Positions 11,088 to 22,501 of a DNA stretch of 64,000 bases are shown in pieces; position 1 is the first letter of the stretch; each line of letters opens with the position of its first letter. Source of the DNA: Sipunculus nudus (taxonomy: Eukaryota; Annelida; Sipuncula; Golfingiida; Sipunculidae); assembly GCA_026874595.1 (NCBI GenBank), contig CM049310.1, forward strand, positions 65,366,056 through 65,430,055, given 5' to 3'. Made by a program: the position numbers and the translations under genes. A model generated the notes under the pieces. It saw nothing but the letters and a program-made list of their open reading frames with translations, had not been told where the DNA came from and searched no databases.

Positions 11088-11710
11088 ATAAATATAAAAT
11101 CAGTACTTAAAATATTGCGAATGAAATTAAAATGAACAGTCCCATGTGTAGGCAGGCACCAGCCTTGAATTTATTCCTGTGGTCCCTGGTAGTGTAACCA
11201 ACTCCTGAAGCTGGTTATGATATTCTTGAACAACGAACAGGAACATGATTGTGTTTGTGGGCCAAAATGGTCTTTGTTCATGAACAGAGATATGAACAGG
11301 AACATGTTCATTGAACAAAAACACGCCCCAAGCCACAGTTGGTCCAGGTGTCCAACCCATGTCATCTACCGTAGTAGTTGTTTTGACAAACAAACATAAA
11401 AAAAAAAAAAAATTATTGGTTTATAATAAAAACTTTAAGAGAATTAATATAAAAGGAATTTGTTAGTTGATGAGTAACAGGGAATTACCATGCAATTACT
11501 GATGTTTTATAGATCTTGTATGGATGGGTGCAAATGTATTCCAAATACAGTAACACCATGCATGCAGTCACCAATTTTATTTTCATTTCAATTTAATAAT
11601 GAAAAAAAAAAAATTTAATTATATATTTTTATTCTATAAGGGATTATATGAAGGAAATTAATGATAGACAAAGATGCATTTTATAATATTAATCTAAATT
11701 TGCAGGTATT
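11088..11710 (+). mobile_element. Fragment of A-type element
   Basis: Segments match the interior of A1 and A2: the AAATATAAAATCAGTAC block near 11095, the CCACAGTTGGTCCAGGTGTCC block near 11334 (2140 in A1), and the ATGAAGGAAATTAATGATAGACAAAG block near 11648 (2449 in A1; 39825 in A2). Both termini are missing, so this is a relic. Confidence 0.6.
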
Positions 11711-12033
11711 TCCTAAGTTTTTCAGCTTGTTAATTTATATTTATTGCAAAATTAAAAAAAAAATAAAATGTCAAAATTTTAAAATTTTACTCAGTCAAGT
11801 ACTAATTAAAGATGTCAATATGTTTCACTTATGACATTAAGACTTGTAGCTGTATCAGCTGTCACAAGACTGTGTAAATTATCAAAATTTATATTACTGG
11901 TTCCTTTATTTCAGTTAATAAAATTAAATTTGCCAATCTTTAGTTTGCTCCATGTATAATATAAAGGGTGTGTTATCCTTGGGTTATTTTTTTACCAATA
12001 TATGGTTATAAGGCTGAGATTACTTTTAATTTT
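11711..12033. other. Unassigned AT-rich sequence
   Basis: AT-rich sequence lying between the A fragment and element B1. I see no gene or repeat terminus in it. Confidence 0.5.
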
Positions 12034-13628
12034 TAGCTCAGCTGACTGAAAGTCATCTGAGCTATAGCGATCACTCTTTGTCCGTCGTCCGTCTGTCCGT
12101 CTGTCCGTCTGTCTGTCTGTCCGTCTGCCCGTCTGTCCGTCCGTTAACCAGGCACAAATCGTAACCGCTGGACCTAGAACCTTGTAACTTGGGATTCTGA
12201 GAGGTCCATAAAAAATCTCCTTGGAAACCAGAAATTAGGTCTCTGTTACCCATATCCTTCGAGCTATGTGGCCCCAAAGTACCCCCCTGAAAAGTCAAAA
12301 ATTTCATACAAAAACTTCAATATCTCATTAACTACTTGACTGATGGTCATGATTTTTGGCATACATATTGATCATGAGATGTTACATCACTTCCTGCAGA
12401 CTGGTGGCGCCACCTGTATTTTTCGATTTTTTACGAATTTTTTTCTCTATTTTTGAGACCTTTAAAAATGTGAACATCTGTTAACAAGGCACAAATCATA
12501 AAGACTGGACTTAGAATCTTAATTCTTGACACACTGAGAGGTCCATGAAAAATCTCCTTGGAAACCAGAAATTAGGTCTCTGTTACCCATATCCTTCGAG
12601 CTATGGGGCCCCAAAGTACCCCCCAGAATAGTAAAAAATTTCATACAAAAACTTCAATATTTCAATAACTACATCACTGATGGTCTTCATTTTTGGCATA
12701 CATATTGATCATGAGATGTTCGATCAGTTCCTGCAGACTGGTGGCGCCACCTGTACTGTTTGATTTTTTACGATTTTTTCCTCTATTTTTGAGACCTTTG
12801 AGGATGCTGTCATCTGTTAGCGTGGCACAAATCGTAACGACTGGACCTAGAATCTTCATTTTCGACACACTGAGAGACCTATGAAAAGTCTCCATGGAAA
12901 CCAGAAATTAGGTCTCTTTTACCCATATCCTTCGAGCTATGGGGCCGAAAATTACCCCCCAGAATAGTCAAAAATTTCATACAAAAACTTCAATATCTCA
13001 TTAACTACATCACTGATGGTCATGATTTTCGACATACATATTGATCATGAGATGTTTCATCAGTTTGTGCAGACTGGTGGCGCCACCTGACTTTTTCAAT
13101 GTTCAGGAATTGTTTTCTCCATTTTTGAGACCTTTAAGGATGTAGTTATCTGTCAACAGGGTACAAATCGTAACGACTGGACCTAGAATCTTCGTTCTTG
13201 ACACACAGGGAGACCCATGATAAGTCTCCATGGAAACCTGAAATTTGGTCTCTGTTACCCATATCCTTTGAGCTATGGCACTCCAAAGTACAGCTCAGAA
13301 TAATGGAAAATTTGATACAAAAGCTAAAGTATCTGAACAACTAATGCAGAGATAACTATAATTGTTTGCATGGATATTGATCATGGAGTGTTTCACAAGT
13401 TTCTGCAGACTGGTGGCACCACCTGTATTTCGTTTTTTTTTTACGAAATTTTTCTGTATTTTTGAGACCTTTAAAGATATGAACATCTGTTAACAGGGCA
13501 CAAATCATAAAAACTGGGCCAAGAATCTTCATTCTTGACACACAGGGAGACCCATGAAAAGTCTCCATGGAAACTTGAAATTAGGTCTCTGTTACCCATA
13601 TTCTTTAAGCTGTATGGGTCCAAAATAC

Positions 13629-13650
13629 CCCCCCCCCCCCCCCCCCCCCC
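13629..13650. repeat. Poly-C expansion within B unit (representative of several)
   Basis: In unexpanded B units the same site reads TACCCCCCAG. Expanded versions occur here and at about 35757-35776, 41310-41327 and 41997-42009, always at this place in the unit. Confidence 0.85.
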
Positions 13651-14131
13651 CGCCAGAATAATGGAAAATTTGATACAAAAACTGCAGTATTTCAATAACT
13701 ACAACACTGATGGTCATGATTTTCGGCATACATATTGATCATGAGCTGTTCCATCAGTTTCTGCAGACTGGGTGTGCCACCTCTATTTTTTTTTCAAATT
13801 TTTACGAATTTTTTTCTTTTTTTTGAGACCTTTAAAGATGTGGTTATCTGTCAACAGGGTACAAATCGCAACAACTGGACCTAGAATCTTCATTCTTGTC
13901 ATGCAAGGAGGCCCATGAAAGGTGCCTGTGGAAACTTGAAATTAGGTCTCTGTTACCCATATCCTTCAAGCTATAGGACTCTGAAGTATCCCTCAGAATA
14001 ATGGACAATTTGATACAAAAACTGAAGTATCTGAACAACTAATGCAGAGATCACCATGATTTTTTTGCATGGATATTGACCATTAAGTGTTTTTATTAGT
14101 TTCTGCAGACTGGTGGAGCCACCTGTATTTT

Positions 14132-15304
14132 TGTATCCGCCAAAACGAAGTTTTGCGGATACTATGTTTTTGACCGAGTTCCTCCACCGCGGCGGCGTTC
14201 GTTTCCAGAGAGCTCCTCGGAGACTAATGGACCGATTTTTCCAAAACTTACATCTATTATCGGGTCACATGTGAACTGGTGCCTAACCAATTTGCGTTGA
14301 CCTCTGACCTTTCCTCTCTATCCAGTGTCCATTTGTGGGTCTGTTTCCACTCATAAACCCTCATATCTCGGGAACCATTTGACCAATCAGGAATTAAATT
14401 GATACAAATGTAGCCCTTGGTTTGCTTTATAACATACACAAAAAATGGTGGCGCCACCTGTAACCATGTTTGCACAGTGTCCATCTGTTCATCTGCCTTG
14501 GGTTAAAATCACTCATATCTCTGCAGTGAATTGACTAATTCACCTGAAATTCGTCATGCGTATACATCCAGGATAGCTTTCTTGATTTTATGAACGGTGG
14601 CGCCACCTACGTTCACGTTCACGCTGATGACATCCAAGCTTTTATCTTGGGAACCGTTTGACCGATCAGGAAATAAAATTTATACAAATGTAGCCCTTTG
14701 ATAGCTGTGTAACATACACAAAAAATGGTGGCGCCACCTGTAACAATGTTTGCACAGCGTCTGTCTGTTAGTCTGCCGTGGCCTAAAATCACTCATTTCT
14801 CTGTAGTGGTTCGACATAACTGCCTAAAATTTTGCAGGTTTATACATGGTGGACAGCTTTCTTGATTTTATGACAGGTGGCGCCACCTACATTCTAGTTA
14901 ACGCTGCACACACCCAAGCTCATATCTCAGGAACCATTTGACCGATTGGGCCAAAATTGTGCATGTGTTTAGATCTCACATAGGTCTTTATCATACACAA
15001 AACTGGAGGGGTTACCTGCAAAGATTTTTGCACAGTGTTTCTCTGTTTGTCTGCCATGGGCAAAAATCGCTCATATACATGTAGTGGTTTGACTTTTCTG
15101 CCTAAAATTTTGCAGGTGTATACAACTTGAACAGCTTTCTGGATCTGTGGTAGGTGGCACAACCTACATACACATTTAGGCTGCAGACATCCATGCTAAT
15201 ATGCAACATACCTCACTCTATTTCCCCTTGCCACTCAATCCATGCCTCACTATCCGATTTTGGCAGATACATGTAGTCACTTGTCAGTTACCCGTATTCT
15301 AGTT
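14132..15304 (+). mobile_element. Helentron-like element E1, nested in B1
   Basis: It starts TGTATCCGCC with the hairpin GTATCCGCC...GCGGATAC, and ends with GGCAGATAC (a variant of the inverted GGCGGATAC), a degenerate GTAGTC...GACTAC hairpin and TATTCTAGTT. The interior has about two units of roughly 280 bp, each carrying two GGTGGCGCCACC palindromes (14447, 14596, 14727, 14876). The B3 copy near 36284-36300 shows the same B sequence without E1, giving an empty-site comparison: E1 sits inside a T-run with no long target duplication. Confidence 0.8.
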
Positions 15305-15486
15305 TTAAAAGTTTACACATTTTTCTCTATTTTTGAGATATATAAATACAGACTAAATCTTGGCCTGTTGGTTTATCTGTTTGATGCTTCAGTTGAATGG
15401 GTATATACTACCATTCTAATGATAAAATTTCCTTTTGCGAATCTCTTCCCAGTCAGCTGAGCGTCATGACCCATGGGTCACTTGTT

Positions 15487-15597
15487 AATTATAAAATATC
15501 AACAGTCATGTCTCAGCTGTGATTCCATCTAGTATCCCAAAACCTGGTGTGTTTATTGATCACAAGTGGAGACCCTAAAGTAATCACCCATTTTGTT

Positions 15598-15633
<36 letters not shown>

Positions 15634-16715
15634 CATCCACACAAATTTTTTTCCAGATGATAACTCCAGGTTGGATTGACATATGGATTTCAAACATGAC
15701 TTACATATGTCAATCCAGGTTGGATTGACATATGGATTTCAAACATGACTTACATATGGTCCACCACTAAAGAAAGAACCTGGAAGATTTTTTGGTGAAC
15801 AGGTCAAAGGTCTAAGTCAAAAGACTTAACTTACTTAAAAAGATTATGGCTGCATTTTAAGCCAAGCTTTTCATCCCAAACTTTCCATCTTGCACATTAA
15901 GCTGACTTGCCAGTATGGGGAGAGCATCAATGAATGTGGGGTCACAAGGTCAAAGGTCAAGGTCACAGGGGCCATCTGTTTACAAATCAGTTTCTGATTA
16001 CTCCAGTATGGTTTGACATATTGGTTTCAAACTTAACTTATATATGCCTCAACACTAAGAATTCTGTCGATTTTTAGGTCCAAAGGTCAACAGGGTCACA
16101 GTACATATTTCTTTTAAAGGATTGTGTATGCATTTTCAGCCAAAGTTTTCACCACAAACCTTTCATCTTCAAGATACTATACACACCTGCTAATAGGGGA
16201 AGATTCTTTTCTATTTGGGGTCATAGGGTCAAAAGTCAAGGTCACAGGGCCCATTCATTCACAAATTAGTTTATGGATGATAATTTTGCTTTGGATTGGC
16301 TTCAAATTTGATTAATTAATGACCCACCACTTAAGTAAGAAACATTTTGATTTGAAGGGTCCAGAGGTCAAAGCTGAAGGTCACAGGAGCCACACCTTTA
16401 AATTGATTGTTGATGCACTGTAAATCAAACTTTTAATCCCAAACTTTCCATCTTTCACACATGGCTTACTTGTCCAAAGTGGAAATCTTTAGATTTTGAG
16501 GTCACCTGGTCAGAGGTCAAGGTCACTGGACCCACTTTTTTAAAAAGAATGTTACAATAATCTAAATGCTGCAAGTTCAAGGATAATAAGTTCTCAGATT
16601 TTTTGTCACAAGGTCATTGATTAAGGTCACAGGACCGTCATTCTGAAAAATGTCTTTTTAAAAATATCCTTATAGTCATATTCAGCTGAGCGTCGAGACC
16701 CCTGGGTCCCTAGTT
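15487..16715 (+). mobile_element. AGGTCA-rich repeat ending in a B-type 3' terminus
   Basis: After a (GTCT)n tract (about 15600-15632) the sequence consists of diverged units with GGTCACAAGGTCAAAGGTCA-type blocks (perfect AGGTCAAAGGTCAAGGTCA at 15947-15965). A local duplication of a GGTTGGATTGACATATGG segment is at 15668-15760. It ends with CAGCTGAGCGTCGAGACCC, a GACCC/GGGTC palindrome and CTAGTT. No intact 5' terminus is visible, so it is probably 5'-truncated. Confidence 0.6.
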
Positions 16716-17566
16716 GTCCTGATGCATGTTGTTAAGCATAAGTAAAAACATAAAAATAAAAATAATAATTGAAATAATTTATGCATTTTCATGAAATTTT
16801 ATATACTTCATATTTGACACATGAAAATAAAAGTAAAAATTGAAAAAGTAAGACATTTTCATGAAATTTTATATTTCATAAATGACACAAGACACTTAGC
16901 ATCATAACCCACAGGTCACTTATTCTAAATATGTGAGAATTAGTCATACTCGATCAATATATGATAAAAGTGCCAACAATAGGGAACTCCCATCCGAAAA
17001 TTGATGTTTCCAAGGTCGCCTTTGTGTGAAGCTTAGCATTACTGTTTTATTTGATCAGTGTGATTCATAAAATAATGTCTGTAGTCTGTTTTTACCTGGA
17101 ATATTTGCAGACTTTTTGCTGGGAGCCCACCTGTGCATTGGGCGGGTTTACATAATCCCAGATGAAACCAGGTCCAGTAGCAGTCGTTGGCTTTGTTAAT
17201 CACACCTTTAAAAAATTAACAGCAGGTGGTAACCATGTACAAATAAAGTTAATGGAAAGTAAGCTTAATGGAATTAGCTCACAGGACCGGCATCAAGTGT
17301 GAATCATGGTCCGAGCTTTTGTTAAAGCCAATATTTTTTAAACAGATTCTCTGCTTCTCCAATTCCAGTAATTACAGGTAGTCTTGTTTGAACTTCTGCT
17401 CTTTGTTATATTTGAAGTAACAGCTGGAAAGCCTCAAGTTTTTCTAATATACTTCACTTACGAACATCAAGTACAATTATCACAGAGTTTACAACCCACT
17501 TACAGGCGATGCAGTGCATGCAATTACTTCATGCATTGGGGAATTACCACAACAATGCTACTCATA

Positions 17567-17612
<46 letters not shown>

Positions 17613-17880
17613 TGTCATGGAAGCATTTTAGCTAATTGTAAGTAATTATAATTGTGTATAATTATTCATATTTTTGTAATGAAGACTAGATTTCACAGGC
17701 AACATTCAAGGTAATTATATTTAAATAAACCTCAGATGTTTTACAGGTAAAATTATACGAAATTTGTCCAATTAGTTGGAGTTAAATCATCCGACTCAGC
17801 TTTCAGCTTGTGACAAGTTTAATTTTCTTTTTTTTTTATGTGTAGGTGGTTTAACATTTATAAAGTTGTATAACTTCGGA
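16716..17880. other. Unassigned intronic sequence with one decayed B-type 3' end
   Basis: A degenerate element end (CTTAGCATCATAACCCACAGG...) is at about 16888-16923. A short imperfect duplication of a TGAAATTTTATATTTCATA-type segment is near 16793 and 16862. A TA tract is at 17572-17605. I see nothing else that I can name. Confidence 0.5.
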
Positions 17881-17884
17881 AATT

Positions 17885-19545
17885 ATTCCCTAGAATATTC
17901 GTCTTTGTGCCAGTATTCCCTGGTAAAATGGTCCCCTGACCAGTATTACCCAGAGCAGGTGTCTCTTATCCAATATTCCCTTGACCAGTTGTCTCTAATC
18001 CAGTATTCCCTTGACCAGTTGTCTCTAATCCAATACTCCTTGACAAGTTGTCTCTAATCCAATATTCCCTAGACAAGTTGTCTCTAATCCAATACTCCTT
18101 GACTAGTTGTCTCTTATCCAATATTCCCTTGACCAGTAGTCTCTAATACAATATTCTCTTGACCAGTTGTCACTAATCCAGTACTCCTTGACTAGTTGTC
18201 CCTAATCCAATATTCCCCTGACCAGTTGTCTGTAATCCAATATTCCCTTGACCAAATGTCTCTAATCCAATATTCCCTTGATTAGTTATCTCTAACCCAA
18301 TATTCCCTTGACTAATTGTCTCTGATTCCAATATTCCCTTGACTAGTTGTCTGTAATCCAATATTCCTTTGACCAGTTGTCTCTAGACGAACATTCCCTT
18401 AACCAGTTGTCTCTAATCCAATAATCCCTTGACCAGTTGTCTCTAATCCAATATTCCCTTGATTAGTTATCTCTAACCCAATATTCCCTTGACTAATTGT
18501 CTCTGATTCCAGTATTCCCTTGACTAGTTGTCTGTAATCCAATATTCCTTTGACCAGTTGTCTCTAGACGAACATTCCCTTAACCAGTTGTCTCTAATCC
18601 AATAATCCCTTGACCAGTTGTCTCTAATCCAATATTCCCTTGACTATTTGCCTCTAATCCAATGTTCCCTTGACCAGTTGTCTCTAAACGAAAATTCCCT
18701 TAATCAATTGTCACTAATCCAATAATCCCCAGACTAGTTATGTCTTATCGAATATTCCCATGAACTGTTGTGTCTATTCCAATATTTCCTTAACTAATTG
18801 TCTCTAATCCAATGTTCACTTGACTAGTTGTCTCTAATCCAACATTCTCGACTAGTTTTCTCTAATCCAATATTCCATTGACTAGTTTTCTCTTATCCAA
18901 TGTCCCCTTGACTAGTTGTCTGTAATCCAATATTCCCTGTACCAGTTGTCTCTAGACCATTATTCCCTTGACCAGTTGTCTCTAATCCAATATTCCCTTG
19001 ACTAGTTGTCTCTAATGCAATATTCCCAAGCCCGGTTGTCTCTCATCCAATATTCCCCAGACTAGTTTACTCTAATCCAATATTCCCTTGACCAGTTGTC
19101 TCTAATCTAATATTCCCTTGACCTATTGTCTCTTTACCAACATTCCCTGTACCAGTTGTCTCTAGACCATTATTCCCTTGACCAGTTGTCTCTTATCCAA
19201 TAATCCCCAAACTAGTTGTCTCTTATCCAATATTCCCATGACCAGTTGTCTCTAATCCAATATTCCCCAGACTAGTTTACTCTAATCCAATATTCCCTTG
19301 ACCAGTTGTCTCTAATCTAATATTCCCTTGACCTATTGTCTCTTTACCAACATTCCCTGTACCAGTTGTCTCTAGACCATTATTCCCTTGACCAGTTGTC
19401 TCTAATCCAATATTCCCTTGACCAGTTGTCTCTAATGCAATATTCCCAAGCCCGGTTGTCTCTCATCCAATATTCCCCTGACCAGTTGTCTCTAATCCAA
19501 TATTCCCTTGACCAATTGTCTCTAATACAATATTTCCTTGACAAG
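17885..19545. repeat. 30-bp minisatellite, about 55 copies, with higher-order structure
   Basis: The consensus unit is CTTGACCAGTTGTCTCTAAT followed by CCAATATTCC (30 bp). Variant units recur in blocks: a unit with GATTAGTTATC repeats at 18280 and 18461 (181 bp, six units), and one with TTCCCTGTACC repeats at 18932, 19143 and 19353 (about 210 bp, seven units). Because 30 is a multiple of three, parts of the array are open on both strands (QYSLDQLSLI repeats on +). Units of 29 or 31 bp break those frames, so I do not regard it as coding. Confidence 0.93.
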
Positions 19546-19717
19546 CTTTATTTTTACTAAAAGAAAGGAAACTCTTCAGGCAGGAGTGGACAGACTTATT
19601 AATAATATCGTCAAATTGCTGTAGCAGCAGGACTCACATTTTTTAAGCGCAACATTTTTTGTGTGACCTCTTTTCTGTCCATCGGGATATGATTCTTTTC
19701 TGTCATATTCTGTCAAT

Positions 19718-19750
19718 TCAGCTGAGCGCCGCGACCCTTGGGTCCCTTGC
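19718..19750 (+). mobile_element. Isolated B-type element 3' terminus
   Basis: CAGCTGAGCGCCGCGACCC followed by TTGGGTCCC and CTTG matches the 3' ends of A and B elements. It lies about 170 bp downstream of the minisatellite. The minisatellite may therefore be the internal array of a decayed B-type element; that link is inference. Confidence 0.6.
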
Positions 19751-20788
19751 TGTTACAGGTTTTCTAAAAGAATCATATGATCATGCTGGGGAAAACTAAT
19801 GATAAAAGAATGGCATTGCTTAACAGGTAAAAGCACAACATAACAAACGGAAATTCTATCGAAATGTTATTTCATTTTCTTGAAAGAAATGTCCGAGTGG
19901 CTGGAACTAAGAATCGGTAAATTAAATCAATAATTTTGATGCCGGGGATGGCTTGGGCTGGTGGTCAAAATTGATAAGTGTGGTGCCTTCAAACCAACTT
20001 TTTAGGCCGTGATATTCTAACTTTAATAAATATTTAAAGTATTGGGCGAGTAAACGGAAATAATTGGTAGCGGTTGGACCTACATCCCAGTAATATTTCA
20101 AACCTTTAACAAAGGCTTTTTAAAAATGTCAACAGCCATATGTACATATTAAAAAAACCTAATCTACACAGTTTCGTTTAATGGAGGTAATATCATGTGG
20201 TGTATTTTGCATGTATAGATTATGTATCGTTTAACCTTTTTCAACAGAAAGGCCTCGGTATATTTTTCATATATATCCAATATGGTTTCACACTATAAGG
20301 GTTATAAAGTTATATTTTTTTTTTCATTATCATAGAAATGAGCTTCATGTCTTATAAGACAGAATATGATTTTGTAATTCTGTGTATCAACTCTCTGAGA
20401 GACTTGGACTGTATATGAAGCATAAACAGCCGTCTGTAAGCAAATAAAACATTTTATTTACTTTATCGTCCCTGTGTAAAGGTGTCATTTACAATATCAG
20501 GGTGTATGCATATCCCATGCAGCTTGTCATAAATATATATACATATCTTTGACAGTATTCATCAATGGTATGAAACGGATACATTATCGATGGTGGATCT
20601 TCAAGCACGAGAACACACAACTGATGTGTTCTGAGAGAGCCGATTGACAAAATGCTCAGTCAACTGAACTTAATTTCGGGATCAATTTTCCGCCCCATCA
20701 CCTCTAGAGTGTTTGCACTGACTGAACAAAAATGAAGCCATGACTATGTTATGAGTAAGAACAAATACTCTGTGGACACAGCCTTAAA
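19751..20788. other. Unassigned intronic sequence
   Basis: AT-rich sequence without ORFs, tandem units or termini that I recognise. It could be original intron DNA. Confidence 0.5.
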
Positions 20789-21051
20789 CAGGGGCGGGTT
20801 TAGGCGAGTCACAGGGGCGCGCACCCGATTTTTTACCTAAAAACAAGGGAAATTCAATAATATACGCTTAATACCGAAAAACAGCGCGTGAGTTTGCATT
20901 GTTTTCTTCCATATATTCGTGCATGCGCGGGCAGTGGCGTCAATTTATATTCAAGAAGGAGAGAATGGGGGGGGGGGGGGGGGGGGTTGACTTGAAGGCG
21001 TGGGAGGGTAATCACAGTTGTGACGATTTAATTAACACACATATATATACC

Positions 21052-21121
<70 letters not shown>

Positions 21122-21517
21122 AATTGTCTGTGTGACACATTTTAAATACATTACAATTAAGTATAACGTTTAAAAAATAAGATATTATTTTTTTCAGTAT
21201 ATGTAAATTCTATACCGGGTTTAGATATATAATATTTCATAATAAACTCAGAAATAAACAGAAAGTCTGTTATTCTAATTATTAATATACATATGTATTT
21301 CATTTCCAAAATATAAATATTATTCTCAGAATATCAGGGGGTGATTAAATTTAACCCCCCCCCCTCCCCGTTTAAAGAGTGGGGATATATACCACCACCA
21401 CCCCTATATTGACGCCCCTGCATGCGGGAGGTAAGTATTTTAAGTCTACCAGCACACTTGTGTACCTGTTCAAGGGTATTGAGGCCTCCCTTTTCTAATG
21501 TCCTGTATCCGCCCCTG
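20789..21517. mobile_element. Outer hAT-like MITE
   Basis: The left end CAGGGGCGGGTTTAGG and the right end CCTGTATCCGCCCCTG form an imperfect terminal inverted repeat. The CAGGGGCGG start is typical of many hAT-superfamily elements. There is no transposase, so it is non-autonomous. The 8 bp on each side do not match well, so no target-site duplication can be claimed. Confidence 0.65.
20932..21420. mobile_element. Inner MITE nested in the outer hAT-like MITE
   Basis: CAGTGGCGTCAAT at the left and ATTGACGCCCCTG at the right form terminal inverted repeats. The flanks are GCATGCGCGGG on the left and CATGCGGG on the right, which look like an 8-bp target duplication with a small indel. The interior holds a poly-G run (about 20968-20987), a long TA tract (21056-21117) and a poly-C run (about 21355-21364). 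Confidence 0.65.
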
Positions 21518-22001
21518 TAAAATACAACTACTCTGTCACAGCCTGACTGGACACAAAAACATGTCCCCTGGGCCTAAACTTGAAGCACTTTTATCTCACA
21601 AAGAACTCTTCTGGCTGACAGCTGCTCGCTCAGAAAGCATTGTTACACAGCGTACCTCCAAAGAGGAAGTTCGAGACCTGCATCATAGTAACAACCTGCT
21701 GGCATTTAAGATATAGTTGCGCTGAAAATATTTTACTTTAAGAGTATATAGTCAATGGTCAAAACACAAAGTGATTCATTTTAAAAGGACAATATTGTAA
21801 AGCATCTACATTATACCTAATGAAAACTTATACCAGGTGTATCGTTTGCATAGATTTTAGATCAACTTGAACCAATTCTACACAGTATAGTTTTAGGAGT
21901 TTTACTCTTTTTCTGTTTGTTTGTTGCCTTGTACAGTTTTACTTCAGGTTTTCATGCTGTGGAATTTATATTTTTGCTACAGAATATATTTTGTCTGTTT
22001 T
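21518..22001. other. Unassigned sequence
   Basis: A stretch of about 200 bp (21518-21716) is open on the + strand and has more balanced base composition than its surroundings. I do not recognise the peptide, there are no clear splice signals around it and I do not call a gene. The remainder is AT-rich. Confidence 0.45.
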
Positions 22002-22501
22002 TTAGCGAACCTGTGAGCTTATGCGATGGTGCAGTGTCGTCCATCGTTGCGTCGTTCGTCGTCTGTACGTTAACCATAGCTAACTCAAAAACGGCAGGAG
22101 CTAGCATCACTTTTTTTTTTGCAAATAATCAGTCATCTGAAAAACTCTATCGGATTTTGTTTATTTTTTTCTAACTGCATTTTCTTAGATTTTATTGGGA
22201 AAAGAGCTAAAAAGAAGCTTTTAAAATCTTCTTCTCACAAACTGTCCAGCCAAATTGTCCAATATTTCACAGAAATGATCCCTGGAATTATCTCTCTCAA
22301 GTTTGTTCGAATGGTTCCAGTTCGGAGATTTTTGGCTGAGTTACAGGAGGTTGAACTTAGTCATCTGTCCAAAAAAAGCACACTAAAATTTAAATCTCAG
22401 AAATGGCTGTAGCTATCATCACCAAATTTTATGCCAATGTTTGTCACATATGTCAAATCCAAATTTGAGGTATTGGTGGCGCCACCTACATTGATCTGTT
22501 T
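22002..22501 (+). mobile_element. Helentron-like element D1, 5' portion
   Basis: It starts TTTAGCGAACCTGTGAGC and continues with the D-family landmarks ATCACCAAATTTTATGCCAATG and GGTGGCGCCACC (about 22475). It is cut by element B2, which enters in the T-run following the motif; other D copies (27090, 30155) continue through this point. Confidence 0.75.

Larger units (their letters stand above)
12034..15486 (+). mobile_element. Helentron-like element B1 (contains nested E1)
   Basis: It begins TTAGCTCAGCTGACTGAAAG with a hairpin, followed by a CCGT/GTCT microsatellite (about 12077-12144). It ends with CAGCTGAGCGTCATGACCC, the palindrome TGACCCATGGGTCA and CTTGTT. The interior is a tandem array of about 337-bp units, each with the landmarks GGCACAAATCGTAACGACTGG, GAAATTAGGTCTCTGTTACCC, a C-run after AAAGTA, and CTGCAGACTGGTGGCGCCACC. 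The GGTGGCGCCACC motif falls at 12403, 12740 and 13076 and becomes degenerate in later units. Element E1 is inserted in the last unit. There is no coding capacity. Confidence 0.8.

Noticed and set aside
12071-14038. Many 60-80 residue ORFs on both strands of the B arrays
   Set aside because: The same peptides recur with the unit period and are broken in most units; they mirror repeat similarity.
17776-19560. Repeat-protein gene (QYSLDQLSLI decapeptides; GNIGLETTSQ on the other strand)
   Set aside because: The 30-bp minisatellite is open in patches only; 29- and 31-bp units break the frame and there are no gene signals.
21498-21716. Possible coding exon
   Set aside because: No recognised protein and no convincing splice sites. 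It begins inside the right end of a MITE.
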